Part shown: positions 10,797 through 21,039 of the stretch, piece by piece
Layout: the number at the start of each line of letters is the position of its first letter
Position numbering within the stretch: the first letter of the stretch is position 1
NCBI GenBank assembly: GCA_022925895.1
Contig: JAKSYS010000001.1
Span: 124,001-188,000 of the forward strand
Origin: Fragilaria crotonensis
Lineage: Eukaryota > Bacillariophyta > Fragilariophyceae > Fragilariales > Fragilariaceae
Direction of reading: 5' to 3'
Length of the DNA: 64,000 bases
The notes under the pieces: model-generated
The model's input: the letters and a program-made list of their open reading frames with translations, nothing else
Databases searched by the model: none
Told to the model about the DNA's origin: nothing
Made by a program: the position numbers and the translations under genes

Positions 10797-12245
10797 ACCT
10801 AAGATAACTCAGATATTGTCGTACTGTATTTTCAAAAGTAATCGTATATATTTATTTTTTAATCCACGTACTGACGTAGCATTTGCGGTAGAAAACTACA
10901 TGGTACAAATTTTTCAGTAGAAATCTACATGAAAACTTTTTTACACTGTGTCCAGAAATGTATATTGTATAACGTGGTACGAATCGTTGTGTAGAACGGA
11001 CAACAATTTTATGTACAAGTACTCCGTTAATGCCATATCCAGTTTGTTCGATCTGTCTAGAAATACTGGAAAATGTATTTTGAATTCCAGATTCCGTGGT
11101 ACAAATTTTGCAGTAGAAACTACATGTCCAATGTCCAGAGTACTGGAAAATATATTTTGAATTCCAGATTCCAATGCTTATAACGTGGTACAAATTTTGC
11201 AATCGTACTCCGTACTCCGTACTCTGTATAGATCTTACCTCCTCTACCGTCGTGCAACAACCGAGGCCAATGGCCGCCCCCCAGACTGGTATAATAATAA
11301 AATAACTCAGATATTGTCGTACTGTATTTTCAAAAGTAATCGTATATATTTATTTTTTAATCCACGTACTGCCGTAGCATTTGCGGTAGAAAAGTACATG
11401 GTACAAATTTTGCAGTAGAAATCTACATGAAAACTTTTTTACACTGTGTCCAGAAATGTATATTGTATAACGTGGTACGAATCGTTGTGTAGAACGGACA
11501 ACAATTTTATGTACAAGTACTCCGTTAATGTCATATCCAGTTTGTTCGATCTGTCTAGAAATACTGGAAAATGTATTTTGAATTCCAGATTCCGTGGTAC
11601 AAATTTTGCAGTAGAAACTACATGTCCAATGTCCAGAGATTCCAATGCGTATAACTTACCAGACCTCCTCTACCGTCGTGCAACAACCGCGGCCAATGGC
11701 CGCCCCCCAGACTGGTATATACCTAAAATAACTCAGATATTGTCGTACTGTATTTTCAAAAGTAATCGTTTATATTTATATTTTAATCCACGTACTGACG
11801 TAGCATTTGCGGTAGAAAACTACATGGTACAAATTTTGCAGTAGAAATCTACATGAAAACTTTTTTACACTGTGTCCAGAAATGTATATTGTATAACGTG
11901 GTACGAATCGTTGTGTAGAACGGACAACAATTTTATGTACAAGTACTCCGTTAATGCCATATCCAGTTTGTTCGATCTGTCTAGAAATACTGGAAAATGT
12001 ATTTTGAATTCCAGATTCCGTGGTACAAATTTTGCAGTAGAAACTACATGTCCAATGTCCAGAGTACTGGAAAACATATTTTGAATTCCAGATTCCATGG
12101 AAAATTTATTTTGAATTCCAGATTCCAATGCTTATAACGTGGTACAAATTTTGCAATCGTACTCCGTACTCTGCGTATAGATCTTACCAGACCTCCTCTA
12201 CCGTCGTGCAACAACCGCGGCCAATGGCCGCCCCCCAGACTGGTC
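10797..12245. repeat. three-copy satellite, units ~0.42-0.53 kb
   Basis: Three head-to-tail copies begin at the shared word AACTCAGATATTGTCGTACT (about 10806, 11302 and 11730) and end in GGCCAATGGCCGCCCCCCAG (about 11270-11290, 11693-11713 and 12220-12240). Copies are almost identical but differ in length because the internal subrepeat (TTTTGAATTCCAGATTCC with TGGTACAAATTTTGCAGTAG) is present in different numbers. ORFs inside are the same reading repeated. Coding capacity is not supported. Confidence 0.9.
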
Positions 12246-12610
12246 ATACATAAAGGAATACAGGAATACTCGAGTACTACCGGTGTTACATAGTTCAACT
12301 ACGTACGTGTACTCCGAGTATATGCTATGTCAAAGTCTACTCCGGTCTATTGCAGGTGCGCTATCATACGCCTATCATACATACTACTAGCTAGTAGAAA
12401 CACTGGAACTGGAAAAAACGAAAACACTACCGTACGTCATACAGTAAGTAGTTCCTGGTACTGGTACATAACTAGTAGAAATCTCCGTAAGACGGGTCTG
12501 CAAATACTGTACAAGTAGCAGTTCAACAAAGTCACAAATCGTAACATCGTCGTTGTCCATAGGTCAGAGCTCGATTAAACTATTCCATCTTTGAGAAACA
12601 AAGAAAGACA
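12246..12610. other. intergenic spacer upstream of the BTB gene
   Basis: A 365-bp spacer with scattered GTAC words and a CCGGTGTTAC/GTACGTGTACTC-rich part. It contains the presumed promoter of the downstream gene. The stretch just before the ATG (AAACAAAGAAAGACA) is A-rich. No gene is seen. Confidence 0.5.
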
Positions 12611-13918
12611 ATGGCAAATAATGCAGGTCGACAAGCTGGCGGAGGCAATGGTCAAATGAACGAACATGTCGAGTTCACAGTCAAGGTGAGTATCTGCCTT
12701 ATCTGAGATGGAGTGGAATCTCAAGTCTCGTGTACAATCATACCTAGGTCGCCTGTAGAATTTGAAAAACTACGAAGATCCAAGAAGAATTGGTGTTTTG
12801 TGTGTTGTCAGTGGTTGTTGTTTTGTTGTTTTGGTTCTGGTTGCTTTGCTACTCTTTCCATCGATCCACTCACTCTTTCAAAAACTCCCACTACCCTCGC
12901 CGCCCTCGTGTTGTCAACAATAATCTCATGTCAGGCGGAAGAAGATCTGTATTTGACTGGCTCCGAAAATACAATTCGACGAGTGACAGCGGAAACTAAT
13001 TATTCCTGCCTAATGCTGAAATCTCAGCGCTTTTCGTCCCTCTTTCGGCATTACGCAAAGTACCATGGCCTGAGAAAAGATGATCTAGAGTACTATTTCG
13101 TGAATCCCTTGGAAAATGAAGACACTCCAGAGTCTGTCCAATTGCAACGCGGCGACACGATCATGGTGCGAAAGAAGCGAAAGCCCGAGCCACCCGAACC
13201 AGCTACAAATGACGATGAATTCTTTAAGGATATGAGGGACTTGTTAGATGATGAGGAGCACATGGATGCCAAGTTTTTGGTACATCCAGAAGGGAATGCA
13301 TCGGGGTCCAAGATTGAAATAAAAGCTCACAAGGCTATTTTGACAGCTAGAGGAGAGTACTTCAAGGCGCTCTTCCGAAAGGGTGTTACATCAAGTGATG
13401 GGATCAATTCAGGTGTATCGTTTCGCGAGTCAAGAGAGGGAACAATTGAAGTCGATCCTGTCTTTACGCCTCAACAAATTCGATGCACTCTCGAATTTCT
13501 TTACACCAATCGACTGGCGTCAATCAAGACGATTTCCACCGATGATCTCTTGTCCCTCTTGAGTTTGTCCGATAAGTGGTGCCTTCGAGATTTTAAGAGA
13601 CTGGTGGAACACGAACTCATTCGGAATCACATGTCTGTCACGTCCGTCGCTCGCTTGTACGGTGCAACTGATGATTTTAATGCAGGGCGTCTCTCCAGTG
13701 CTTGTATCGATTTTATCATGAGTAATCTTCGGCAAGTAACTGGCAATGCTACATTCCAGGAAGAAATGAAGAACTATTCGCACCTTTGTGTTCCAGTCCT
13801 CAAGGCGGCAGCCGAGCTCATTCCAGAAGGTCCTGTGCACAAGAAACAACGAACTGAATCGAGTACGCCTTCTGGCGCGGGGATAGCATCTTCTCCGGTT
13901 CCCGATGTAGATCCATAG
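12611..13918 (+). CDS. ubiquitin/SUMO-like plus BTB/POZ domain protein
   Basis: Exon 1 (12611-12685) encodes MANNAGRQAGGGNGQMNEHVEFTVK. A 249-bp intron (12686-12934, GTGAGT...GTCAG) follows. Exon 2 completes an exact 352-residue frame. Residues about 20-105 resemble a SUMO/Rad60-type fold: EFTVK, LMLKSQRFSSLFRHYAKYHGL, LEYYFVNPLENEDTPESVQLQRGDTIMVRKKRK. An acidic linker leads to a BTB/POZ domain (about 145-260): DAKFLVHPEG....IKAHKAILTARGEYFKALFRKG, then FTPQQIRCTLEFLYTNRL, DDLLSLLSLSDKWCLRDFKRLVEHELI. A helical tail resembling the start of BACK and a Lys/Arg-rich segment (HKKQRTESS) close the protein. BTB proteins often act as substrate adaptors for Cullin-3 ligases; the added ubiquitin-like fold is less usual. 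Function is inferred only. Confidence 0.8.
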
Positions 13919-14275
13919 AATGGAACACTATGATATGATGCATTCCTAGAGGTTGTCATTAGTAGGCGTTTCATTTTGAAATTTGTATTGGGAGTTAACG
14001 ATGATGTTGACTGAGATCTCGTATGCATGTGCTTCGACATGCGTACTGTTGCCATGACACTTTGTCCACAGATTGAGCAAGTGTGCGATGTGTTATCATT
14101 TACTGCAAAAAAGGTTTTGATTTTAGCGCGTCAATTTCAATATGCACGAGAATTGGATATGAACAGCGCGGCATGAAACAACTTCTTGTGGAAAGTATAT
14201 TGCTTCAAATATTACAAATGCTAATTGTACACTCTGTGCTGGATGTTTGCTATAGAAAGCGGTGCATCACAGTCA
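13919..14275. other. intergenic spacer after the BTB gene
   Basis: Presumed 3' UTR and spacer, moderately AT-rich. No conserved ORF or RNA structure was recognised. Confidence 0.5.
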
Positions 14276-14815
14276 TTATACCACAGACTCCTGAAATCCT
14301 CGCCGTGTCGTTGGTATCCGGATGGTTGTGGTTGTAGCGGACGTGGGTGGAGATGGTATTCGCAGCCCACGAACGTCATCATCGTTGTTGTTGTCGTCGT
14401 CTTCCACGTAGTTGCGCCACAGAATGCGAGATCCCAAAACATCGGTGTGGTGGCGTCGAATCAATGGTGGTGGCGGAATCCCTTGCTGAGATGAAGATTT
14501 GACAATGGTGATTTCGACATCGTATAAGAAGAAACTCATCACCAATACCATTAACAGTAAAAGACAATCGACCAGACTGAAGTAGAGGGTGAACAGCATT
14601 TTGGGAAATGAATAGTTGTCAACTTCGGGATATTCATTGTGAAGATTCTGCTGTTGTTGTTGTTGCCGTTGCTGCATCACTTCCATGTCAACCGCAAGTG
14701 GGAATACTATTTCCCTCATTCCCACATTGTTCCCAATTTCGAGCTGTGCTCGTGCTGGAGCCAAATAGGCAGCGCGATGCCTTCGGCGGGGGTTGGAATC
14801 GTTCACGACACACAT
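14276..14815 (-). CDS. hypothetical single-pass membrane protein
   Basis: An open frame of about 179 codons starts at an ATG at 14815 (MCVVND); a later ATG (MEVMQQ, about 14686) is also possible. It has a Gln-rich stretch (QQRQQQQQQ), then one strongly hydrophobic segment, MLFTLYFSLVDCLLLLMVLV, continuing MSFFLYDVEI. The tail has Pro-rich and Asp/Asn-rich stretches (IPPPPLIRR, EDDDNNNDDD). I do not recognise a family. The low-complexity parts could keep a frame open by chance, so the transmembrane segment is the main support. Confidence 0.35.
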   Translation of the reverse strand: MCVVNDSNPRRRHRAAYLAPARAQLEIGNNVGMREIVFPLAVDMEVMQQRQQQQQQNLHNEYPEVDNYSFPKMLFTLYFSLVDCLLLLMVLVMSFFLYDVEITIVKSSSQQGIPPPPLIRRHHTDVLGSRILWRNYVEDDDNNNDDDVRGLRIPSPPTSATTTTIRIPTTRRGFQESVV

Positions 14816-14920
14816 CTCTCTCTCTCTCTCTCCTTCGTTGGTTGCTGTTGCAGTGTATATCAATGAGACAGCTTGGCTGTGTGCAGGACAGGTGGTGTGT
14901 GCTCCCGTTATTCCTGACAA

Positions 14921-15259
14921 GAATGTAGAATGAAATCAGAGCCAACGACAACCAACAACCTGTATGAGGCACGTGTAGTTATACTACGGGTGTGCCTACA
15001 GAAGCAGAGTCGACATGATGTGGACATCCGGAAACGCACCTCTTCCTGGTACTGTAATGCGTTTGACGTTGAAGCTACATAAAAAACGAACTTTCCGAAT
15101 GCCTCGTTCGACTGGTTCTGGTACAAGTACCAGTACATTTATGTGCGTATCTGGCCCATGGGCCAGTCACCGACCACGTAGCACATGCGAATTGTGCAAT
15201 TGACTGTATTGGTCGGGTGCAAGATACTGTATGTGATACCTGGTACACATACATGAAAA
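14921..15259. other. intergenic spacer
   Basis: A 339-bp spacer with GTAC-rich words near 15040-15145 and a palindromic TGGCCCATGGGCCA at about 15157-15170. No gene is seen. Confidence 0.45.
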
Positions 15260-15961
15260 CTACTTCTTGTACGAAGGACCTATCGTCGTGTCTTTCGGAC
15301 AGACACAGTGATTGCCGACTTCGAACGCCTTCCGTCGTCGAGGTATCCCTGCACACATTGGCACCTGCGTCTTACAGTAAAAGCAGTCTTCCCGAGCATC
15401 GGAAAATTTAGTCACTAATGTTCGCCGAGTCAATTTCTTATTTGTCGTACGCCGGGTAGAATATTTAAAGGTTTCCGACGCAAGACTCCCGCTGAACTTG
15501 AGAATTACATCTCCTTGTTCAGATGTCGGATGTACATTAAGGCCTAGTGGAATACTCGTAGAGAAAAGTTCTTGGAATTTACCGCCGCCCAGCGACATCC
15601 TGAAAAGTGTCCTGAAACGCACCTTTGCCTCGTAAAGAGTGCGACGTAGACGCACAGCTGTACCCACATTTTGTGCCATGTGACCATCGTTGGCAATGTT
15701 CCACGGCAGTGTAATGCGGTTGGTCGCATGTCCATTGCAATACATGTAATGGGAGCTGGGTGCTAGAAGTGCAAAATAGACCCCTCCTCTAAAACTTTGT
15801 GGCACTTGTGAAGGTGAAAGGTGATGCACAAGCCCGTTTTGGGCGTTACATTTGGGACCCTTCGGACCTCGGACGTGCAATTCCTTTTTGATCTGTTGTT
15901 TTCCTAAAGTGTTGCTTTTGTCATCCCATTGTCCAACATTGAACACCCGCCAAAGATGCAA
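15260..15961 (-). CDS. unrecognised open frame, possibly a gene fragment
   Basis: A 233-codon frame without stops. Its upstream end has no ATG (the first codon is TTG), so any start would be internal or the gene is truncated. The C-terminal part has a Cys-rich patch (EDCFYCKTQVPMCAGI....NHCVCPKD) that could bind zinc, preceded by a basic stretch (STRRTTNKKLTRRTL). I cannot assign a family. The region is CpG-rich, unlike the depleted DNA that begins just beyond it, which is weak support for a once-coding segment. Confidence 0.3.
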   Translation of the reverse strand: MHLWRVFNVGQWDDKSNTLGKQQIKKELHVRGPKGPKCNAQNGLVHHLSPSQVPQSFRGGVYFALLAPSSHYMYCNGHATNRITLPWNIANDGHMAQNVGTAVRLRRTLYEAKVRFRTLFRMSLGGGKFQELFSTSIPLGLNVHPTSEQGDVILKFSGSLASETFKYSTRRTTNKKLTRRTLVTKFSDAREDCFYCKTQVPMCAGIPRRRKAFEVGNHCVCPKDTTIGPSYKK

Positions 15962-16741
15962 TGATCATGAATTTCGACAATTGAGTGATGATAGCATGAT
16001 GTTCCAATGAATTCCAAACTGCAAGAGTGAAGAAGTCGTTACTCACCAGTTAGTGACAATGTGTTGGTATGTGCACATCTCCAAAAATGCCCCATCCTGT
16101 ACCTACCAGGATACAGCAATTTTCTTGGAGAAGAGTTGTTATTAGTCCCATGTGTATCCAATGACCTTTGTATCAAGGAGTTTGGAACTTAACAATTCAA
16201 AATGTTTTGTAATTCACCCACAGCGGGATATCCACAACATTCATTGACAGCATCTGAAATCTGAATGGTTGGTTTAGGCATCATAGTGGTGAGGCTTTTA
16301 TGGGTGTTTTAGGCAGGACGTGTCTATCCTCCTGGGGCCATGGGGTTCATTGAAACCATGTCTTCTTGCCTTTATTAACCCCCTCAATTATAAAATGATA
16401 TACTGGTGTCAACCCCAAAATGGTGCTGATGTGCAAGACAGTCAAGAATATGAATCAGATGACACTAATTCAATACGGGTAAAATGCACTACAATGTTAT
16501 GCTATTAAGTTGTCAAGGTGTGGCTGCATGACAACAAGCAAGATTGCCATTTCCAATTCCGACCGGGGGTGCACCAAGGCATGCTCCACAGTATATGTTG
16601 CCACTGCTTGTTCCATCAAAACACTGCCATGATATACTCTGATGGCACTCCATACATCTTCAAGTTATTTTATCTCTTAAGGGATATTTGAGAGGCTTAA
16701 GAAATTATGCCACTTACCAAGTGCCAAATGAGCGAAGAATA
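15962..16741. other. CpG-depleted block, left part (split by the LINE)
   Basis: CpG-poor, TpG-rich sequence with no recognisable gene. It continues after the LINE at 21040, so it was probably one block before that insertion. Confidence 0.55.
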
Positions 16742-16757
16742 TCAGCAGCACAAAACA
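16742..16757. repeat. 16-bp target-site duplication, left copy
   Basis: TCAGCAGCACAAAACA, repeated exactly at 21024-21039 on the far side of the LINE. Confidence 0.9.
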
Positions 16758-19700
16758 ACATCCGCATACACAACATGAATCGCAACGTAGAGCAAAAATA
16801 GTGGCACGTACACTACAGGGCGAAGCGAGCAAGCAACTTTTCGGAAAGCTTCGACAGATTGTCAAACCTTCGGAGTTCTCGAGTCTTTCGCAGATACAAG
16901 TCCCTCGTTTAAATAGCGCCTCGAATATCACCGAGCCAGGAAATGTTCATAGTGTGCTACATAATACATCCTCGGAGCAATTAGTTTGGGACACGATAAT
17001 ATCACGCGAAGACATGGAAGCTCATCTCTTGAGTTTTAATCGTGAAGCGTTTCGAGCAGCTGCGGAGTCACCATGTGGGCGTGGCGTGATCCATGACGCA
17101 CTCACGTTCACAAGTTTATCAGAAGAGGCAGAGCGATGTCTTCATGGAGAGATACCACCGGACTGGTATGGGGACCAACAATTGCTTCGTGAGTTCCTGT
17201 CGTCGTTTCAGATACCAAATTCAGTTCTTGAACAAAATCCCATACCACTGGAAATATCAAGCGACGATATCATCAAGGGCTTCAAATCTTGGCGCGAGAC
17301 TACTACTACGTCACCGTCGGGAAGGCACTTGGGACACTACAAGGCATTGATCACGGATCCAGTGCTCATCAAATGCCTATGCAAGTTTCTTAATATCACC
17401 ATTTCCAGAGGGATTGCTCCACCACGATGGTGCAAAGCCGTTAATGTTATGATCGAAAAGGATCCCGGCAGACCTCGCATCAACCGACTTCGTATCATCC
17501 ATTTATTTGAAGCGGACTACAATTTGTTTCTCAAGATCATGTGGGGATCTCGCCTTGTCAACAACCGCTCAGTACAGCTCAATCTTCTTAACGAAGGCCA
17601 ACATGGTTCAGTGCCAGGAAGGACAACTATGGATCACGTGATGCTTAATCAGTTGACCACAGACCTATGTCGAGTTTTGAAGGTAAATTACGCACGCTTC
17701 GATAATGATGCTTCGGCGTGTTTTGATCGCATCATAGTGGCACTCGGTATGATGGCAGCCCGACGATGCGGAATGCCAGTGGAGGCCGTTCGCACACACG
17801 CCAAGGCTCTTGAGCTTATGCAATATATGGTGAAAACAATTTATGGGGTCTCGGAAGAATCATACAAAGGGACAGCACTGGAGCCACTGTTTGGTACGGG
17901 ACAAGGCAGTGGGGCGTCTCCAGCTGTATGGCTCTCCCTTGTCGTTATTTTACTAAACACATTGGAACGCGTAGTACATGAGAGAATCAGCTTCACGTCC
18001 GCCGATGGAAAGATACACCATCAACGTCTTGTTGACGCGTTTGTCGATGACACAGCAATAGGTTTGACTGATACCGGAGAACGCACACTCTCGGAACTGG
18101 TGGCGGCTCTCGCATCAGTCGCTCAAACATGGGAACAACTTTTACATTTTTCGGGAGGTGCGCTAAATTTGCAAAAGTGTTCTTGGTACGTTATGTACTG
18201 GGACTGGCATCAAGGTAGACCAGGACTTCGTGAAATCAAGGCGGATGACCCAACCGTTCAATTGTATCAAGGATCTGGCCAGCCAAGATCGGTGTCTACT
18301 ATTCGCCGACAGCAATTGCATGAATCATCACGGATCTTAGGAGTTCACCAAACTCCGCTCGGTGACTTCTCGGATCATATTACTGTCTTAAAAGCTAAGG
18401 CAGATAGATTCGCAGGTTACATACGATCGCCTCGACTCACCAAATCCGACCTCAAAGTCTTTCATCGATCCATTTACAAGCCAGCTATGCTATATTCTCT
18501 CCCGGCCATAGCTGTAGACGAAGAAGAACTCGAAAAGATCCAGTCCAAGATCATTCCCACGATAGTACAGAGAATGGGTTTCTCGTCCAAATTGGCAACC
18601 GCAGTAAGGTATGGCCCAGTGTCAATGGGTGGACTTGATCTACTTGATTTGAGGACGGAGTGTGGTATCGAAATGATCAAATATTTTAGACACGAAGTCT
18701 ACGGGAATACAAAGGTGGGACAGCTACTGCTACTACAAGTTCAGGCATCCCAATTGGAATCCGGTCTACCACATATTTTGTTGGAGGAACCCGATATTCA
18801 TATCCCATACTTGACACCAACATGGATTTTGTCCATGCGACAATTCATGTCAAATCACAATGTAAGAATCACGCTGACAGACACTTTCATCATTCCCCTC
18901 CAGGGTCGACACGATCTTTACATCATGGACCTACAGCGCCTGAAAGGCTATACCCTCAGACAACAACAAGATTTGAACCTCGTTCGAATTCACTTACAGG
19001 TTTCAACGCTTGCGGACCTCGTCGACCCGTCCGAGAGCAGAAAAATTGCAACGTGGGCATTGGAGGCACGCCGCCCAATACATTTTAAAGGCAATACAGC
19101 ATGGCCACGTCAAGTCTCCGTGACCAGCCAACAACGTCGGCTTTGGCGACGTTATATCACGTCGCAATACCTTCGATACGACAGGGTATGGAGAGCATCT
19201 CCGAGGGCATTGCTAGCAGATCTCGTGAACGCCAAACCGCCGGTCGGACATCCGGAGTCAGGACCAGATTTAGCCAAAGCAATCAAAACATTACCTCGTG
19301 CTCGACGACGCCTACTAGCACACATTGGACAGGCGACAAATCTTGATCAGCTTTGGGAAGAGAGCCAACGGAAGCAGACCGTTATTATTGCATCTGATGG
19401 GGGCCTAAAGGGTTGCCAGGGAACTTGCGGATGGGTCATAAGCACAAAAGCCAATGGTATTCTTGCGGAGGGAGCAGGGCCGGTGGACGGTCCATATGAT
19501 TCAGCAAACTCAACTCGTTGCGAACTCGGAGGCTACGCGGCATCGTTGATATTCTTATCACTTTTTCACACGCTCTGGGGCGTCCGTTACAAATGCAAAT
19601 TTCGGTGGGTAACGGACAGCAGAACTGCCATCACGAACGTCTCGAAGGTTCAGGAGCGAACATACAGGAAGAAACGACAACCGAGCAATGCGGATTATTT

Positions 19701-21023
19701 GGGAATCATACAATCGGAGACCACCAACCTCCGTCGTCGGATTACACCGGTCTGGGTAAAGGGCCATCAGAACAAGAGCATGGGTCAAAGTATCGACTCC
19801 AAGCTGAACAACAGAGCAGATTCACTGGCAACGTGGTATCGGAACCAACAAAATTATCGGCAATCAGTGGAGCACACGGACCACTCACCCGAATCAAAAG
19901 TATCGATATCTGTTAATGGTGTACGAATCGTTAGCCAAGTGGAAGCGACACTCCGGTTCCATATTAATGGATACCATCTCAGACAATACATACAATCTCG
20001 CCAACGTTGGTCCAACAAAACTTGGGATCGCATCGACTTTGAATTGTTCGGCAGATTCTACCGAAAATTGAACACAAGAGCGCAAGTAGCGCACACCAAA
20101 TTTATCTACGACCAATGGCATACAGGCAAGAAACGAGAGCGTGTATCGTCGGTAAAGGATGCAACTATGGCCCAGTGTCCCTGTTGTCGCACCGAGGTGG
20201 AGACATCTGCTCATGTACTTCACTGTCGAATGAATCCGGATCGCGATCTAGCGCTACGGGAGTTTCGGATGAAAATGACGCCCACCGAATATCACCCAAT
20301 CTTCACGTTATTGAAGGAAGGGATCGTGGCGTGGTTTGAGGATCACGAATACGACCCCGATCAAACGGTTTTCCCTAGGAAAATGAGGGACACGATTCAT
20401 ACGGCACTATGCGATCAAGCCATCATCGGATGGGGTAATGCGGTCAAAGGGTACCTCAGCGTCGAATGGAGGTATCTGGCTGAGTTGGACACATACGACA
20501 ACGTCAAAGAAAAACCACTCGGAGTGGGATTTTCAACATTGAACAGCATACTTCGCCATGTACATCATCTCACTCAACGCTTGTGGAAAAGCAGGAATGA
20601 GGTTCTACATAAATCGGATGATCAGGCTCTCAAAGATATCAGAGACTCGGAAACTAGAGAAATTAGGGACATGTATGACCATCCCGAGCGGCTACAAGCA
20701 GGGGACCGTCACTATTGCGATCAACCAATCGAATCCATTCTAAAGAAAAGTCCCGCGACTCGGCGACGGTGGCTGCGATATACTCGCATGTCACGGGCAA
20801 GGATGCTTAAAGATGGGCAAAGGCAGTTACTGTTGACACAATTTTTCCGTCCACCGGATACTGTCACAATGGAAAGCGCATCAACGACTGGACAGGAACA
20901 TTAGGGTTAGGGATAAATGCACCGTCGCCAACCTGCAATATGGTATGGCCCGGGGGGTACACACTTTGGTCTTGGACAAAGATTGAAGACGGTGATAACC
21001 CAATAATTAGTTGTGTATATATC
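16758..21023 (+). mobile_element. LINE (non-LTR retrotransposon), 5'-truncated
   Basis: A 4.27-kb insertion defined by a 16-bp duplication at both ends. The reading frame is already open at the left boundary with no ATG nearby, as expected from 5' truncation during target-primed reverse transcription. After the ORF there is a 119-bp 3' UTR. CpG content is normal inside and drops sharply on crossing both duplications, which independently supports the boundaries. Intact ORF and exact duplication point to a recent insertion. Confidence 0.88.
16801..20904 (+). CDS. LINE polyprotein: reverse transcriptase, RNase H, zinc knuckle
   Basis: An uninterrupted frame of 1,367 codons is numbered here from the GTG at 16801; it is open back to the element's left edge, so the true N-terminus is missing. 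The RT core spans roughly residues 130-480: SPSGRHLGHYKAL, NRLRIIHLFEADYN, GRTTMDHV, the first catalytic Asp in ARFDNDASACFD (D301), GTGQGSGASPAVW, and FVDDTAI (414-420, catalytic DD). A type-I RNase H domain starts at IIASDGG (D866), with RCELGGY, WVTDSRTAI and WVKGHQNK..NNRADSLA. A zf-RVT-like motif C-x2-C...H-x3-C begins at C1126 (CPCCRTEVETSAHVLHC). No apurinic endonuclease is visible; it would lie upstream in a full-length copy. No clade can be fixed without a tree. Confidence 0.92.
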   Translation: MARTLQGEASKQLFGKLRQIVKPSEFSSLSQIQVPRLNSASNITEPGNVHSVLHNTSSEQLVWDTIISREDMEAHLLSFNREAFRAAAESPCGRGVIHDALTFTSLSEEAERCLHGEIPPDWYGDQQLLREFLSSFQIPNSVLEQNPIPLEISSDDIIKGFKSWRETTTTSPSGRHLGHYKALITDPVLIKCLCKFLNITISRGIAPPRWCKAVNVMIEKDPGRPRINRLRIIHLFEADYNLFLKIMWGSRLVNNRSVQLNLLNEGQHGSVPGRTTMDHVMLNQLTTDLCRVLKVNYARFDNDASACFDRIIVALGMMAARRCGMPVEAVRTHAKALELMQYMVKTIYGVSEESYKGTALEPLFGTGQGSGASPAVWLSLVVILLNTLERVVHERISFTSADGKIHHQRLVDAFVDDTAIGLTDTGERTLSELVAALASVAQTWEQLLHFSGGALNLQKCSWYVMYWDWHQGRPGLREIKADDPTVQLYQGSGQPRSVSTIRRQQLHESSRILGVHQTPLGDFSDHITVLKAKADRFAGYIRSPRLTKSDLKVFHRSIYKPAMLYSLPAIAVDEEELEKIQSKIIPTIVQRMGFSSKLATAVRYGPVSMGGLDLLDLRTECGIEMIKYFRHEVYGNTKVGQLLLLQVQASQLESGLPHILLEEPDIHIPYLTPTWILSMRQFMSNHNVRITLTDTFIIPLQGRHDLYIMDLQRLKGYTLRQQQDLNLVRIHLQVSTLADLVDPSESRKIATWALEARRPIHFKGNTAWPRQVSVTSQQRRLWRRYITSQYLRYDRVWRASPRALLADLVNAKPPVGHPESGPDLAKAIKTLPRARRRLLAHIGQATNLDQLWEESQRKQTVIIASDGGLKGCQGTCGWVISTKANGILAEGAGPVDGPYDSANSTRCELGGYAASLIFLSLFHTLWGVRYKCKFRWVTDSRTAITNVSKVQERTYRKKRQPSNADYLGIIQSETTNLRRRITPVWVKGHQNKSMGQSIDSKLNNRADSLATWYRNQQNYRQSVEHTDHSPESKVSISVNGVRIVSQVEATLRFHINGYHLRQYIQSRQRWSNKTWDRIDFELFGRFYRKLNTRAQVAHTKFIYDQWHTGKKRERVSSVKDATMAQCPCCRTEVETSAHVLHCRMNPDRDLALREFRMKMTPTEYHPIFTLLKEGIVAWFEDHEYDPDQTVFPRKMRDTIHTALCDQAIIGWGNAVKGYLSVEWRYLAELDTYDNVKEKPLGVGFSTLNSILRHVHHLTQRLWKSRNEVLHKSDDQALKDIRDSETREIRDMYDHPERLQAGDRHYCDQPIESILKKSPATRRRWLRYTRMSRARMLKDGQRQLLLTQFFRPPDTVTMESASTTGQEH

Positions 21024-21039
21024 TCAGCAGCACAAAACA
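21024..21039. repeat. 16-bp target-site duplication, right copy
   Basis: TCAGCAGCACAAAACA, identical to 16742-16757. Confidence 0.9.

Noticed and set aside
10852-12298. Conserved small ORFs present in each satellite copy
   Set aside because: Their similarity follows from the recent DNA duplication; there is no change pattern favouring protein conservation and no recognisable domain.
14813-14832. (TC)n microsatellite as a promoter GAGA-type element
   Set aside because: It is a short simple repeat and lies within or at the start of a weak hypothetical ORF; no regulatory inference is warranted.
20901-20914. Two TTAGGG-type telomere repeats directly at the end of the LINE ORF, suggesting a telomere-targeting element
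   Set aside because: The 16-bp target duplication places the element's 3' end at 21023, so the TTAGGG words are inside the 3' UTR and not at the insertion junction.
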